DNA of 64,000 nt from Desulfobacterales bacterium (lineage in GTDB: Bacteria > Desulfobacterota > Desulfobacteria > Desulfobacterales > JAFDDL01): positions 1-64,000 of the forward strand of contig JAVEYW010000022.1 in NCBI GenBank assembly GCA_034003325.1, in the 5' to 3' direction. The notes beneath the pieces are model-generated. The model did no database searches, had not been told where the DNA came from, and saw only the letters and a program-made list of their open reading frames with translations. Numbering within the stretch: the first letter of the stretch is position 1; each line of letters opens with the position of its first letter. A program made the position numbers and the translations under genes. Of the stretch, positions 17,185-26,138 are shown piece by piece.

Positions 17185-18576
17185 CTATTCTTCTTCCTCG
17201 GGCGGCTTTAAGTGATCCGGCACAATGGCCATTTTAATCAGCAGCGGCTTTAAAAAAGACCATCTGATCCCGACATGATAGACTTCCTCCAGATCCCGAA
17301 TCGCATCCCAGCAGTTATGGCAGGGTGATATCACCAGTTTGGCGCCGGTCGCCAGAATCTGATCGCGTTTGACCTTTAAGCCCATGTTGCGCTGTTCCCG
17401 ATACCGGCCCAGCCCGTTCATGCCGCCGCCGCCGCCGCAGCAGAAATTATGCTCTTTGTTGGGTTTCATTTCCCGGAAATCCTCGGCAATGTAGCCCATG
17501 ATGGTCCGGGCGGCGTCCTTGAGGCCCGCATTTCGAATGTAATTGCACGAATCCTGATAAGTGACCGGCTCCTTGATTTTTTTGGTGGGATCGATCTTGA
17601 TCTTTCCGGTGGTCAGGGCTTCGGCCACCCACTCCACATAATGAAAGCTCGGCACAGGCGTCTGCCCGGTTTTAATCCCCGCCCAGTAGGGGCCTTCAAT
17701 CACCGTGGCCCGGTAGGCGTGGCCGCACTCGGTTACCACCATGCGCTTGGGATTTAAGCGCTTCATGGCATCGTAAACGGATTGTACTTGAATCCGGCAG
17801 GCTTCCCAGTCCCCTGCAAACATGGCCAGACTGGTCTCTTCCCATCCCACGCTCGGTACCGTCCAGTTTTCGCCGGCGAGGTGAAACAAAATGGCAGCCT
17901 CGGCTAGATCTTCAGGATAGTGTTTGGGTTCGCGAGCGTTTACCGTATAGAGGATGTCCGCATTTTCCTTGTCAATCGGAATTTCAAGACCGGGCCATTC
18001 TTCTTCCTGCTCCTCGGCCATCCACTCACAGGTCTCCACCCAGTCCTCCGAGGTAATGTCCATCTGCGCCTGATAGATGCGATGCATGCCGGCGCCGATT
18101 TTAAGTTCCCACGGGACAAACCCTTGGGAATAGCATAGCCCGCGCAGGTAGCTGAACATCACGCCCATATCGATGCCAAAGGGGCAATAGGTGCCGCAGC
18201 GGTTACAGCAGGTGCATTTTCCCCAGGCCGTGTCCATCACGTAATGCATGAACTCATTATCAACCTTGCCCTTGCGTTTGACGATCTCTCCCAGGGTGGA
18301 TTGAATCTTGTAGGAGGGCACCTGCTCCGGGTCTTTTTTGTTGGCCAGGTAGAAAAAGCAGCTGTCCGCGCACATTCCGCAATGCGCGCAGATTTCCAGC
18401 CAGGTCTTGAGCCGGGACTTCATGGTGTTTTGAATGGTTGTCCACAGTTTTTGCTGGTCCACGTCGATCTGTTTCATTTCGTCGTAGTACTGCTTGCCGC
18501 TCTTATCCGCCAAAAGCGCATCCAGCATTTCCTTTGTCGTGCACGGTTGCTTATTGCAAAGAGTTCCCTCAGGCAT
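17185..18576 (-). CDS. hmcF: Hmc complex HdrD-like iron-sulfur subunit HmcF
   Basis: The 463-residue cytoplasmic protein has two 4Fe-4S motifs ([11 protein letters not shown] at about 62-72, [14 protein letters not shown] at about 118-131). A CCG-type region holds CGHAYRAT, then [23 protein letters not shown] and [10 protein letters not shown], which suggests a noncubane 4Fe-4S site as in HdrD/HdrB and DsrK. It is the probable catalytic subunit on the cytoplasmic face, exchanging electrons with a thiol/disulfide or similar acceptor. It is the last gene of the operon and has the terminator at 17131-17163. Confidence 0.9.
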   Translation of the reverse strand: MPEGTLCNKQPCTTKEMLDALLADKSGKQYYDEMKQIDVDQQKLWTTIQNTMKSRLKTWLEICAHCGMCADSCFFYLANKKDPEQVPSYKIQSTLGEIVKRKGKVDNEFMHYVMDTAWGKCTCCNRCGTYCPFGIDMGVMFSYLRGLCYSQGFVPWELKIGAGMHRIYQAQMDITSEDWVETCEWMAEEQEEEWPGLEIPIDKENADILYTVNAREPKHYPEDLAEAAILFHLAGENWTVPSVGWEETSLAMFAGDWEACRIQVQSVYDAMKRLNPKRMVVTECGHAYRATVIEGPYWAGIKTGQTPVPSFHYVEWVAEALTTGKIKIDPTKKIKEPVTYQDSCNYIRNAGLKDAARTIMGYIAEDFREMKPNKEHNFCCGGGGGMNGLGRYREQRNMGLKVKRDQILATGAKLVISPCHNCWDAIRDLEEVYHVGIRWSFLKPLLIKMAIVPDHLKPPEEEE

Positions 18577-18686
18577 GGCTTTATCCTGTAAGCTTGTTTG
18601 GTGTTGTCTATGGTATATGTAGCAGCGGTTGCCGATAACTCATGAAAGAACAGGTACCGCTGATCCCGGACCTTCTATCTCAATTC

Positions 18687-19361
18687 CTACCAGGCGAACT
18701 TATTTTTCATTCCGCCGCGCTTAATGCCGAAATCTGCTCCAAGCTGCGCACGCGAGAGGAAGAACAACACAAAGTGCGACAGCTTCGTAAAGGGAATAGC
18801 CACCAACATCATCTCGCCGCAAAGAATATGCGCGATCAGCCACCCCTGATACCCCGGCGCCTGATGATAGGCCATAAACCCGGTGATAAACGGCGCTGTG
18901 GCAATGGCCAGCAGCAGATAATCGTAAGCGGTGGTGATAATCCGCACCTGCGGAAAGGCAATGCGACGGAGCGTCAGAAACACGGCGGCCACAATCACGG
19001 TGACCGTCAATAAATCCGCCACGCCTTCGGGCAGGGACCAAAAACTGAACCCCCACCTTTCCTGCAAAATAATGTTGTGCGCCCTTAAAAACAGGGGCGT
19101 AAACACCAGACCGATATGAAAGGCGAAGACCAGCACGGTCATCCCCTTATAAAACCGCCAGCTATGGGTTCCAAAGGGTATCAGCCAATAAAGAATGGAT
19201 CGAATGGCGCCCTTCACACCGTATACCGCATGCTCCGTGTAGGCCACCCGGTCCAATTTCCAATCAAGCCCTCGAATGTATCGGATGGTTCTAACCAACA
19301 GCCCGATGAAAAACACGGCGAAGGCCAACCACGCCAACGGACCTGTCACAAATTGATACAT
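18687..19361 (-). CDS. hmcE: Hmc complex NarI-like cytochrome b subunit HmcE
   Basis: The 224-residue integral membrane protein has about five segments, starting at residues 6-26. His residues in HSWRFYKGMTVLVFAFHIGL and in KLSHFVLFF are candidate b-haem ligands, as in NarI/DsrM. In its place between HmcD and HmcF it fits HmcE by size and by gene order. It would exchange electrons between the quinone pool and HmcF. Confidence 0.87.
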   Translation of the reverse strand: MYQFVTGPLAWLAFAVFFIGLLVRTIRYIRGLDWKLDRVAYTEHAVYGVKGAIRSILYWLIPFGTHSWRFYKGMTVLVFAFHIGLVFTPLFLRAHNIILQERWGFSFWSLPEGVADLLTVTVIVAAVFLTLRRIAFPQVRIITTAYDYLLLAIATAPFITGFMAYHQAPGYQGWLIAHILCGEMMLVAIPFTKLSHFVLFFLSRAQLGADFGIKRGGMKNKFAW

Positions 19362-19426
19362 ATTACTTCTCCGTTTGAAAAAAAATTCTTTGCCAACGGC
19401 GCAACCGCTAAAATCCGCCTATCGAT

Positions 19427-19558
19427 TTAATCTTCATCGTTTCCGGCCAGGAACAGCCAGAAACCGACCATCGAAAACAGAGCGGCCACCATAATGATAT
19501 ACGTAACGCCTTTGGTAAACGTCATGAATTGCTGAAGGGTATAAAACATACCATCCAT
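19427..19558 (-). CDS. hmcD: Small Hmc membrane subunit HmcD, 43 aa
   Basis: The peptide is MDGMFYTLQQFMTFTKGVTY followed by a hydrophobic helix (IIMVAALFSMVGFWLFLAG) and NDED. It has a strong upstream GGAG (AAAAAGGAGAACTTC). It lies between hmcC and hmcE, exactly where D. vulgaris has the short membrane subunit HmcD. It is easily missed because of its length. A single membrane span is predicted. Confidence 0.85.
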   Translation of the reverse strand: MDGMFYTLQQFMTFTKGVTYIIMVAALFSMVGFWLFLAGNDED

Positions 19559-19656
19559 AATGAAGTTCTCCTTTTTACCGCCGGGATGTCGGGTTTAATT
19601 CTCCGGAAGGCCCCGGGTTTTTGTAATTACGCAACGCGTTCCGCCCGCCCAACCAA

Positions 19657-20829
19657 TCAATGCGCATCCTTATGTTCCGGATGTTCATAGAAAATGGGCA
19701 TTCTCGTGACGATAAACCGAAACACAAGAATCAATACCGTCACCAGAAAGACCGTGGTGCCGATCTCCATCCAATGGGGGAAATACCGCTCACTGGCCGG
19801 CAGATGGTAATTAAATGCGATGAGGCAAACGTTCAGCCGGTTTAAAATGATACCGAAAACGGTCCAGGCGGCCGTAAATTTGATCAGCCCCATATTCTTA
19901 TCCCGAACGCCCACGGCGTACATAAAACACGGCACCGCCACAAAGCCGATCAGCTCCACCAAAAACCACAGGCCGTATCCGGTACCGAGGTAATGCCAGT
20001 TGTTGTCCACAGAGAGGCCGATCACCTTGATGATGAAATAGCCCGCCAGCACCAGAGCAGCCGCTTTGCCGAAACCGAGCACGACGCCATCTCTTTCAGC
20101 CAGGTGGGTGGCGTCCATTTTATCGTGAAAGGCTTTGTGCGACAAGGTACCTTCAAAGATCACCATGGACAGCCCGGCGATGATGCTCGAGATAAAAAAG
20201 TAAACCGGAATGTAGGTTGAATACCAAAGCGGATGCAGCTTGGAAGGGGCGATAAGGAAAAGCGCGCCCAGGGAAGACTGATGCAAGGTCGATAGAATCA
20301 CCCCGAAGATGGTAAGCACCAGCGTCAGCCTCACCGCAATTTTTCGCGCCCTCTTGAATCCGAGCCACTCGGAGGCCGCAGGAGAAAATTCGATAAACAA
20401 CACCGTGAGGTAAAGCGCCACACAAGCGGCCACTTCAAAAAGCAGCGAGGTGGTTCCCCGCTGCATGATAAACGGATAGGGCAAGCGCCAGGGCCGGCCC
20501 ACATCATAGTGAAGCGCCAAAACGACCGTGGCATACCCGAGAAACCCAGTCAAAATGGCCGGCCTGACCGCGGAATGAAAGCGTTTCATGCCGAAAATAT
20601 AGCAGGCTGCGGACGTAACATAACCGCCTGCCGCCAAGGCGACCCCGACGAGCAGGTCAAAACCGATCCAGATTCCCCACGGGTTGTAATCGGTTAGATT
20701 GGTCACCGCGCCCAATCCCTGGGTGAAGCGAAGCACCGTGAGGATCAGGCCCATTATAACGATACTGCCGGCAATCATGTTAAACGGCGTCCAGATGGAT
20801 TTGCCGGCCGTGGTCACATTCTCTGACAT
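19657..20829 (-). CDS. hmcC: Hmc complex NrfD-like membrane subunit HmcC
   Basis: The 390-residue polytopic protein has about ten membrane segments and NrfD/PsrC-family sense (for example NPWGIWIGFDLLVGVALAAG and LALHYDVGRPWRLPYPF). It binds no haem in the family and is expected to interact with menaquinone on the periplasmic side. It starts at ATG 20829, overlapping the hmcB stop by one base. Confidence 0.9.
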   Translation of the reverse strand: MSENVTTAGKSIWTPFNMIAGSIVIMGLILTVLRFTQGLGAVTNLTDYNPWGIWIGFDLLVGVALAAGGYVTSAACYIFGMKRFHSAVRPAILTGFLGYATVVLALHYDVGRPWRLPYPFIMQRGTTSLLFEVAACVALYLTVLFIEFSPAASEWLGFKRARKIAVRLTLVLTIFGVILSTLHQSSLGALFLIAPSKLHPLWYSTYIPVYFFISSIIAGLSMVIFEGTLSHKAFHDKMDATHLAERDGVVLGFGKAAALVLAGYFIIKVIGLSVDNNWHYLGTGYGLWFLVELIGFVAVPCFMYAVGVRDKNMGLIKFTAAWTVFGIILNRLNVCLIAFNYHLPASERYFPHWMEIGTTVFLVTVLILVFRFIVTRMPIFYEHPEHKDAH

Positions 20830-21938
20830 CAGGCGTCCTCCTCTGTCTTATCTTGTGTGTCTTTAGCTTCGGGCTCTTTTTCCGCGGCCCTGGCAGCCTC
20901 TTCCTGCGCTTTGGCCGCTTCCGCCAGGGCCTGCTTTACCGCTTTTTCTATCGCGGCGGCTTTTTCCTTCTCGGCCTTTTCCTGGGCGGTCATCATCTGT
21001 TTATCCGCTGCAGCCTGAGTCTCATTGACCGCATTGGCCACAGCCGCTTCACGCTCTTCCTGCGCGATTTTTTCTTTCCGTTTGGTAACGGCATAAATAC
21101 CGGTCAGCAGCACCGGCCAAAGCCCGACGACGATCGGAACCGCGCCCAGCGCACCGGCGGTCAGCTCCCCGGCGGCCTTGGTGCCCAGATCCTCGCGCAT
21201 ACCCAGATCCTTGAACGGCACGCCGGACAGATACAACCAGCTCGTGCCACCCATTTCTTTTTCACCATAAATATAATCGACATATTTGTCCGGGAAATTG
21301 TGAATCCGCTCGCGTGCAATTTTGAGCAAATCCTTGCGCTTTCCATAGGTCAACGCTTCCGTGGGACAGCTCTCCACGCAGCCCGGCAAGAGTCCTTTCT
21401 CGATTCGCGGCTGGCACATGGTACACTTGACAACCCGCGGCGTAAACGCCTTGTCGTATTCATAGGCCGGAATCTCGAACGGGCAGGCAATCATGCAATA
21501 ACGGCACCCCACACATACGGACGCATCATAGGCCACTGCGCCCGACTCCGTCTTTTTAAACGCCTGAACAAAACAGGCTGACGCACAAGCCGGCTCCAAG
21601 CAGTGATTACACTGAATTTTCCTGAAAACCGGCGCCTTCGCACCGGGCGGCGTGTACTGATTGACCACTGTAAAGGTATTCGCATGGGTACGCCGTTGTA
21701 CATCCAACACCGTTAAATCGTTAAACGGCTTTTCCGGCGCGGGCAATTCATTGACCTTATTACACGCATCCTCGCACTTACGGCATCCGATACAGCGCAC
21801 ACTATCGAAGAGAACCCCGTTACTGTCCGGATAACCGGAAAATTGTTTGTTGGCAGCCGCCCGCGCCGTTTTCCCCACAAGGGTACTGGCGCCGGCTGCA
21901 CCCATCCATCCGAGAAACTTTCGCCTTGATATACTCAT
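20829..21938 (-). CDS. hmcB: Hmc complex periplasmic ferredoxin-like subunit HmcB, Tat-exported
   Basis: ATG 21938 has GAGGTGA at good spacing; the GTG at 21947 lies inside that site. The N-terminus has a twin-arginine signal ([13 protein letters not shown]). Four 4Fe-4S motifs follow: [35 protein letters not shown] and CTMCQPR with later Cys. A membrane anchor lies near residues 262-285 ([20 protein letters not shown]). An Ala/Glu/Lys-rich helical tail of about 80 residues (to the C-terminus) follows, probably coiled coil on the inner side. It passes electrons between HmcA and the membrane subunits. Confidence 0.9.
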   Translation of the reverse strand: MSISRRKFLGWMGAAGASTLVGKTARAAANKQFSGYPDSNGVLFDSVRCIGCRKCEDACNKVNELPAPEKPFNDLTVLDVQRRTHANTFTVVNQYTPPGAKAPVFRKIQCNHCLEPACASACFVQAFKKTESGAVAYDASVCVGCRYCMIACPFEIPAYEYDKAFTPRVVKCTMCQPRIEKGLLPGCVESCPTEALTYGKRKDLLKIARERIHNFPDKYVDYIYGEKEMGGTSWLYLSGVPFKDLGMREDLGTKAAGELTAGALGAVPIVVGLWPVLLTGIYAVTKRKEKIAQEEREAAVANAVNETQAAADKQMMTAQEKAEKEKAAAIEKAVKQALAEAAKAQEEAARAAEKEPEAKDTQDKTEEDA

Positions 21939-21985
21939 TTGTGTCACCTCAACCTGTTGGGCCTAATGCGCGTTTTCGCTGCGCC

Positions 21986-23560
21986 CTATTTTTCTTTGTG
22001 ACAAGATACACAATCCCTGCTGGCCGGTTTCTGAATTCCCATCTCCTCATGGCACCCCATGCATTGTTGATGGTAGGCCGCCATTAAGCCCGGTCGAAAC
22101 GGATTTCGATCGTCGAACGGTTCGCCGTGACAACTGCCGCACAGCGGCGGTTTTTTCGCCAACGGACTGTTATGATGGCACCCTTGGCAGAGCGTCGCCG
22201 GATCCGTATGAAAATAATTTGCCAGTTTATTATCCTTGATGTCGGATGCAAGCTTGAGAACGATTTTGCGATGCGGCAAAATCACCGGCTTATATTTATC
22301 GGCCAGCGATTTAATCTCCACCGTTTCGGGAATGTCGTTTTCAGGCAGTGTCGACACCGTGGCGGTTCGTGCCGCCAGCATGCCGCCGGCAAGCTCAGCC
22401 GCCATTTTTTCATCAGACGGCAGCGGCGCGCCCGCTTGGGCGCCGGGCATGTGACAGACCAGACAGCCGGCATCCGATCCTTTTCGGGTCGGGGACATGA
22501 AATGATGGCATCCGGCACAACTCTCTGCCGCCTGTTTTTCTGAATGGCATCCGATACAACTTGCCATGGCGTTTTTCTGATGCATGGCTTGCGCCAGCTT
22601 AACGCCCTCGCCTTCCTTTTTGCCCTGAATCGTGTGGCATTCACTGCAAGCAGTCAGGCTGGCATGATGACAAGCCCGGCAATTATCATTCAACGCCTCA
22701 TGGCCCTGATGATTAAAGGGCACCGGACTCATTCTTACCGTCGCATCGTCCGGTTTGAGCCCGGTTTTAACAAATACGGTATCGGGTTGCTTCATTTCCA
22801 TTCGGGGCGGATTGGCCACAACCTCTATTTTTTGCTGCTGTTTCAGCTCGTGACAACCGCCGCACTGCACAGGTCCCGCGGTCTTATGCTGAACCTGAAG
22901 CGCACGATGGCAAGCCACGCAATCGGTATGGGCGGCAAGCCGCATGGAGATTCGGTTTTCTTCGCTCATCTCCTTATGACAGTAACGGCAGGTGCCTTCC
23001 TTGCCCTTTTCGTAGATCAGCTTTTTGGCTTTTTCGTCGTAGACATGATGACATTGCTCACACTTCTTTTCGAGCGCCTTTTCATGCCGAAAGTGAAGGG
23101 ATTTATCCAGACCAATGGGTCGGCGGCTGGACATGGCGCGATCCTCTTTGGCATGGCAACCGGCGCAAACGATCGGACCGGTTTCCTGCCCCGCACTCAT
23201 CATCTGATTGTGACAAGCGATACAGTTGGCATGATAGGTATCCATGACAACCTTCTTGTTGTCCTCCTTCAGGCGCATGAATTTGATGCTGAGCCTGTCC
23301 TTGTCGGTCTCCTTCAAATGGCAGGCCACGCAATCCTTTCCGGCTTTTTCCAGGGCAACGGTATGCTTGTCGTGGAAGAACTCGACCGGTCCCCGCTCCA
23401 GCGGGCCAAAGGTCTTCAGCGTGTCAATGTTGAGTATATCGGCCCTCGATTCGCCCGGCGGCGAGGATTTGACGGCCGCATGAGCGCCGACCGCGCAAAT
23501 CATAAGGATGGCAACAAAAATACTTCCGGCAATTCTCAGTCGCGATTTTTCCTTGTGCAT
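21986..23560 (-). CDS. hmcA: High-molecular-weight cytochrome c HmcA, 16 haem motifs
   Basis: ATG 23560 follows AAGGA. A Sec signal peptide ends near AVGAHA. I count sixteen CxxCH motifs, from CVACH (the first) to CVSCH (the last), matching the 16 haems known for D. vulgaris HmcA. The mature size (about 500 residues) also matches. It acts in the periplasm as electron store and relay between hydrogenases or type I cytochrome c3 and the membrane-bound HmcB-F. It is the first structural gene after rrf2. Confidence 0.94.
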   Translation of the reverse strand: MHKEKSRLRIAGSIFVAILMICAVGAHAAVKSSPPGESRADILNIDTLKTFGPLERGPVEFFHDKHTVALEKAGKDCVACHLKETDKDRLSIKFMRLKEDNKKVVMDTYHANCIACHNQMMSAGQETGPIVCAGCHAKEDRAMSSRRPIGLDKSLHFRHEKALEKKCEQCHHVYDEKAKKLIYEKGKEGTCRYCHKEMSEENRISMRLAAHTDCVACHRALQVQHKTAGPVQCGGCHELKQQQKIEVVANPPRMEMKQPDTVFVKTGLKPDDATVRMSPVPFNHQGHEALNDNCRACHHASLTACSECHTIQGKKEGEGVKLAQAMHQKNAMASCIGCHSEKQAAESCAGCHHFMSPTRKGSDAGCLVCHMPGAQAGAPLPSDEKMAAELAGGMLAARTATVSTLPENDIPETVEIKSLADKYKPVILPHRKIVLKLASDIKDNKLANYFHTDPATLCQGCHHNSPLAKKPPLCGSCHGEPFDDRNPFRPGLMAAYHQQCMGCHEEMGIQKPASRDCVSCHKEK

Positions 23561-23609
23561 GTCATCAATCCTTAACTGCATCACTTTTCATCCATATTAT
23601 GTCAAGACC

Positions 23610-24044
23610 TCAAATCGGGTATTTACCGTCGGATCGTTGGTTATTCAACAAATCTTGAATGGTAGTACTATCAAAAACATTGTACATGGCGTCCCTAACC
23701 TTTTTCCACATCGGAAAAAACGCACAATCCCCCTGAAACGGACATTTGGACTCGGGAATCGGCGCCATGCATTGGGTGACATTCACATCCTTTTGAAAAT
23801 ACCGCATCAAATCTCCGACCGTCAGCTTGTCCGGCGAAGGAACCAATACATACCCCCCTTGATAGCCCCGTTTTGATTTGACAAAACCACTTTTTTTGAG
23901 CTGCCAGAGAATCACTTCAAGGAACCGCTCCGGAATCGCTTGCGCTTCGGCAATATGACTGATCTTTACCGGCCCGGATCCCTGTTGCCTCGCCAACTCA
24001 TAAACGGCTCGCAAAGCGTATTGGTTCTTCTTTGTAATCAGCAT
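23610..24044 (-). CDS. rrf2: Rrf2-family iron-sulfur transcriptional regulator
   Basis: The 144 residues form an Rrf2 winged helix (MLITKKNQYALRAVYELARQ ... IAEAQAIPERFLEVILWQLK ... SKRGYQGGYVL). A cluster region follows with three Cys spaced C-x9-C-x5-C (QCMAPIPESKCPFQGDC), as in IscR/NsrR-type sensors. In D. vulgaris rrf1-rrf2 follow hmcF and repress hmc; here a single rrf2 precedes hmcA by 49 bp on the same strand, and rrf1 is absent. The dyad overlapping its promoter (24054-24097) suggests autoregulation and control of the whole operon by cluster state. Confidence 0.9.
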   Translation of the reverse strand: MLITKKNQYALRAVYELARQQGSGPVKISHIAEAQAIPERFLEVILWQLKKSGFVKSKRGYQGGYVLVPSPDKLTVGDLMRYFQKDVNVTQCMAPIPESKCPFQGDCAFFPMWKKVRDAMYNVFDSTTIQDLLNNQRSDGKYPI

Positions 24045-24053
24045 GAATACTTT

Positions 24054-24115
24054 CTTGACTTTAACAGTCGGATTATTTTCCGAGCGTTATAGTCAAGAAA
24101 AGCAAGGTCTGTCAA
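24054..24115 (-). promoter_or_regulatory. rrf2-hmc promoter with overlapping 44-bp dyad operator
   Basis: On the minus strand TTGACA (24115-24110) and TATAAC (24091-24086) are 18 bases apart, a strong sigma-70 promoter. Two 19-base arms lie at 24054-24072 and 24079-24097, inverted, matching at 16 of 19 positions around a 6-base centre. The right arm covers the -10 box and the left arm covers the start of transcription. A repressor bound there would block RNA polymerase. Rrf2 as the ligand is inferred from position. Confidence 0.7.
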
Positions 24116-24177
24116 CCGTTTTTTTTATGTTTTTGACCAAAAAAACTCTGAACAATATTGATGGATTACAAACTATT

Positions 24178-24201
24178 AAAAAAAATGAATGAAATTCATT
24201 C
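24178..24201 (-). terminator. Terminator of the sigma-54 activator gene
   Basis: On the minus strand the 15-base palindrome GAATGAATTTCATTC (7-bp stem) is followed by ATTTTTTTTAAT. It lies downstream of the activator stop and separates that gene from the rrf2-hmc unit. Confidence 0.7.
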
Positions 24202-24275
24202 AAGGACGCCGAGCCTGTCCCGCGACTAAACCAAACCGACTTAACCGCTTAAAAGGCGAAACGATGGCGCTCCGG

Positions 24276-26009
24276 TCATTCAGGCGACAAGCCGTATTTT
24301 TTCATCTTCCGCCAGAGGGTCGTTCGATCAATGGCCAATTCCCCGGCGGCCTCACCCCGCTGCCAATGGTGTTTACGCAACGCCGCCAGTATCAGTGTTT
24401 TTTCTCCAGATTCAACTCCCTCATTCAGGCGCGGGCTTTCCGGCACGTTTTCCACTCGGCAAGGGTCGACTTGCTGCTGAAGCGAAAACGGCAAATGGCT
24501 TTTGCGAATTGGTTCCCCACGGCTGATAATCAGCGCATGTTCAATGATATTTTCCAATTCCCGAATATTGCCGGGGTAATTATGATTGAGCAACACCGCC
24601 ATGGCGTCTTCAGAAATTTCGGGCGGTTTTCTGAATCGGCCGGCCGCAAGTTTTTTTAGAAGATGAGATATCAGAAGCGGCAGGTCATCCCTTCGCTCGC
24701 AAAGCGGCGGCACTTCCAGGCGCATCACGTTCAGCCGGTAATAAAGATCCTCCCGAAACCGCTTTTCTTTCACCAGGGTCTCCAGTCCGGCGTTGGTGGC
24801 CGAAATAATCCGAATATCGACCTTGACCGTTTTGCGGCTTCCGAGGGGATAAAACTCCCTGTCTTCAAGCACGCGCAGCAGTTTGGCCTGCAGCTGCAGC
24901 GGCATATCCCCGATTTCATCCAGGAATATCGACCCGCCGTCCGCATCCTGAAACCGGCCCGGTTTATCGCGATCCGCGCCGGTGAAGGCGCCTTTGACAT
25001 ACCCGAACATTTCCGATTCCAGCAAATTATCCGGCAATGCGGCGCAATTCACTTTGATCAGGGGCCGATCGGCCCGGTGGCTGGCATTGTGAATCACGTT
25101 GGCCACCAAATCTTTTCCGGTTCCCGTGGCGCCCTCGATCAGCACCGTGGCGTCGCTGACGGCAACGACCGGTATGATTTCAAACAACCGTTTCATGGCG
25201 GGCGATCGGCCCACCATGTCGTAAAAGGTATATCGATCCTGAATCGCACGGTTTAGCTGGTGAAACAACGACAGGTCCGAAATGGTGGCAAGCCCGCCAA
25301 CGATTTTTCCCTCTTTGTTCTTCAGCGCCATATACTCGGCACGAACCGGAAGGGTGTCTCCACCCCGGGTGGTAAGCAGCGTTTCTTGGCTCGATCTGGG
25401 TTCCCCGTCCCGAATGGTCTCGTTTAAACGGTGGTTATTTTGCGCCTCCCTCTCTTGGAACAGCAGCGAGATCGATTTGCCGAGAATATCTTCTCTGGAA
25501 TACCCGGTGATCGTTTCAGCGGTCGTATTGAAAAAGGTAACATGTTCACCGCGGTCAACGGTCATCACACCGATATCCAGATTGTCCAGAATCATTTTCA
25601 AGCGCTGATCTTCATACCGGATTCGCTTTAATAAGTCTTTAAATGCGCTATGGTCCTGAAAAATCTCGAGCCAGCCGGTTAAAGCGCCTTTTTGCGGTTG
25701 TAATGGCAGCAACATGCGGGTCAGGTTTCGCCCGTCCGGATCAAGTCCGGCGATACACGCCTCTTTATCGGCAGATAGACGGTGCCCCGGCTCAAGCGAT
25801 TCAAACCGGCACGCGCCGTCACACCACCCTTGCGCCAGCACCTGTCGGCAGGGCTTTCCTTTCGCCTCTGCCGCCGACGCACCGGTCATCAGTTCCGCGG
25901 ACCGGTTTAACCCCATAAGGTTAAAATCGGGAGACAACAAAATGGCGCCGATGGCCAGGGAGTCAAAAAGGCGGAACAACTGTGTATAAGTTAGTAAAAT
26001 CTGATCCAT
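24276..26009 (-). CDS. PAS-PAS sigma-54-dependent transcriptional activator
   Basis: The 577 residues run as two PAS domains (about 10-110 and 130-245), an AAA+ sigma-54 interaction domain (about 265-495) and a Fis-type HTH at the end (GEAAGELAIDRTTLWRKMKK). Walker A is GATGTGKD, the sigma-54 contact loop GAFTGA is intact, and Walker B is GGSIFLDEIGDM. There is no receiver domain. The first PAS has Cys at KPCRQVL and WCDGACRFE, which could sense redox or bind a cofactor. It lies between the kinases and rrf2-hmc on one strand and may control Hmc or another energy operon; no -24/-12 site was found before rrf2. Confidence 0.88.
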   Translation of the reverse strand: MDQILLTYTQLFRLFDSLAIGAILLSPDFNLMGLNRSAELMTGASAAEAKGKPCRQVLAQGWCDGACRFESLEPGHRLSADKEACIAGLDPDGRNLTRMLLPLQPQKGALTGWLEIFQDHSAFKDLLKRIRYEDQRLKMILDNLDIGVMTVDRGEHVTFFNTTAETITGYSREDILGKSISLLFQEREAQNNHRLNETIRDGEPRSSQETLLTTRGGDTLPVRAEYMALKNKEGKIVGGLATISDLSLFHQLNRAIQDRYTFYDMVGRSPAMKRLFEIIPVVAVSDATVLIEGATGTGKDLVANVIHNASHRADRPLIKVNCAALPDNLLESEMFGYVKGAFTGADRDKPGRFQDADGGSIFLDEIGDMPLQLQAKLLRVLEDREFYPLGSRKTVKVDIRIISATNAGLETLVKEKRFREDLYYRLNVMRLEVPPLCERRDDLPLLISHLLKKLAAGRFRKPPEISEDAMAVLLNHNYPGNIRELENIIEHALIISRGEPIRKSHLPFSLQQQVDPCRVENVPESPRLNEGVESGEKTLILAALRKHHWQRGEAAGELAIDRTTLWRKMKKYGLSPE

Positions 26010-26018
26010 AAGCCGTCA

Positions 26019-26138
26019 TTAGGCCCTTTCGACCCTTTATCAGAAACATGCACGAAAAAGCGAGTATCATTGGAGAAGGTTGTTAGCTGCCAAGCATCCC
26101 AGCATCCCAGCCGCCCAGCTTCCGGCTTTGCCGGGTTA
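26019..26138 (-). repeat. Dispersed intergenic repeat, copy B
   Basis: Minus-strand copy, 120 bp and the most divergent. The stem TAACCCGGCAAAGCCGGAAG is at 26138-26119, followed by tandem CTGGG words and a diverged second hairpin. The TAA that opens it (26136-26138) is the stop codon of the receiver-kinase gene. It separates that gene from the sigma-54 activator gene. Confidence 0.8.

Noticed and set aside
22544-23575. Long open frame on the plus strand opposite hmcA
   Set aside because: It is the antisense of the 16-haem cytochrome gene; it has no family sense and no binding site.
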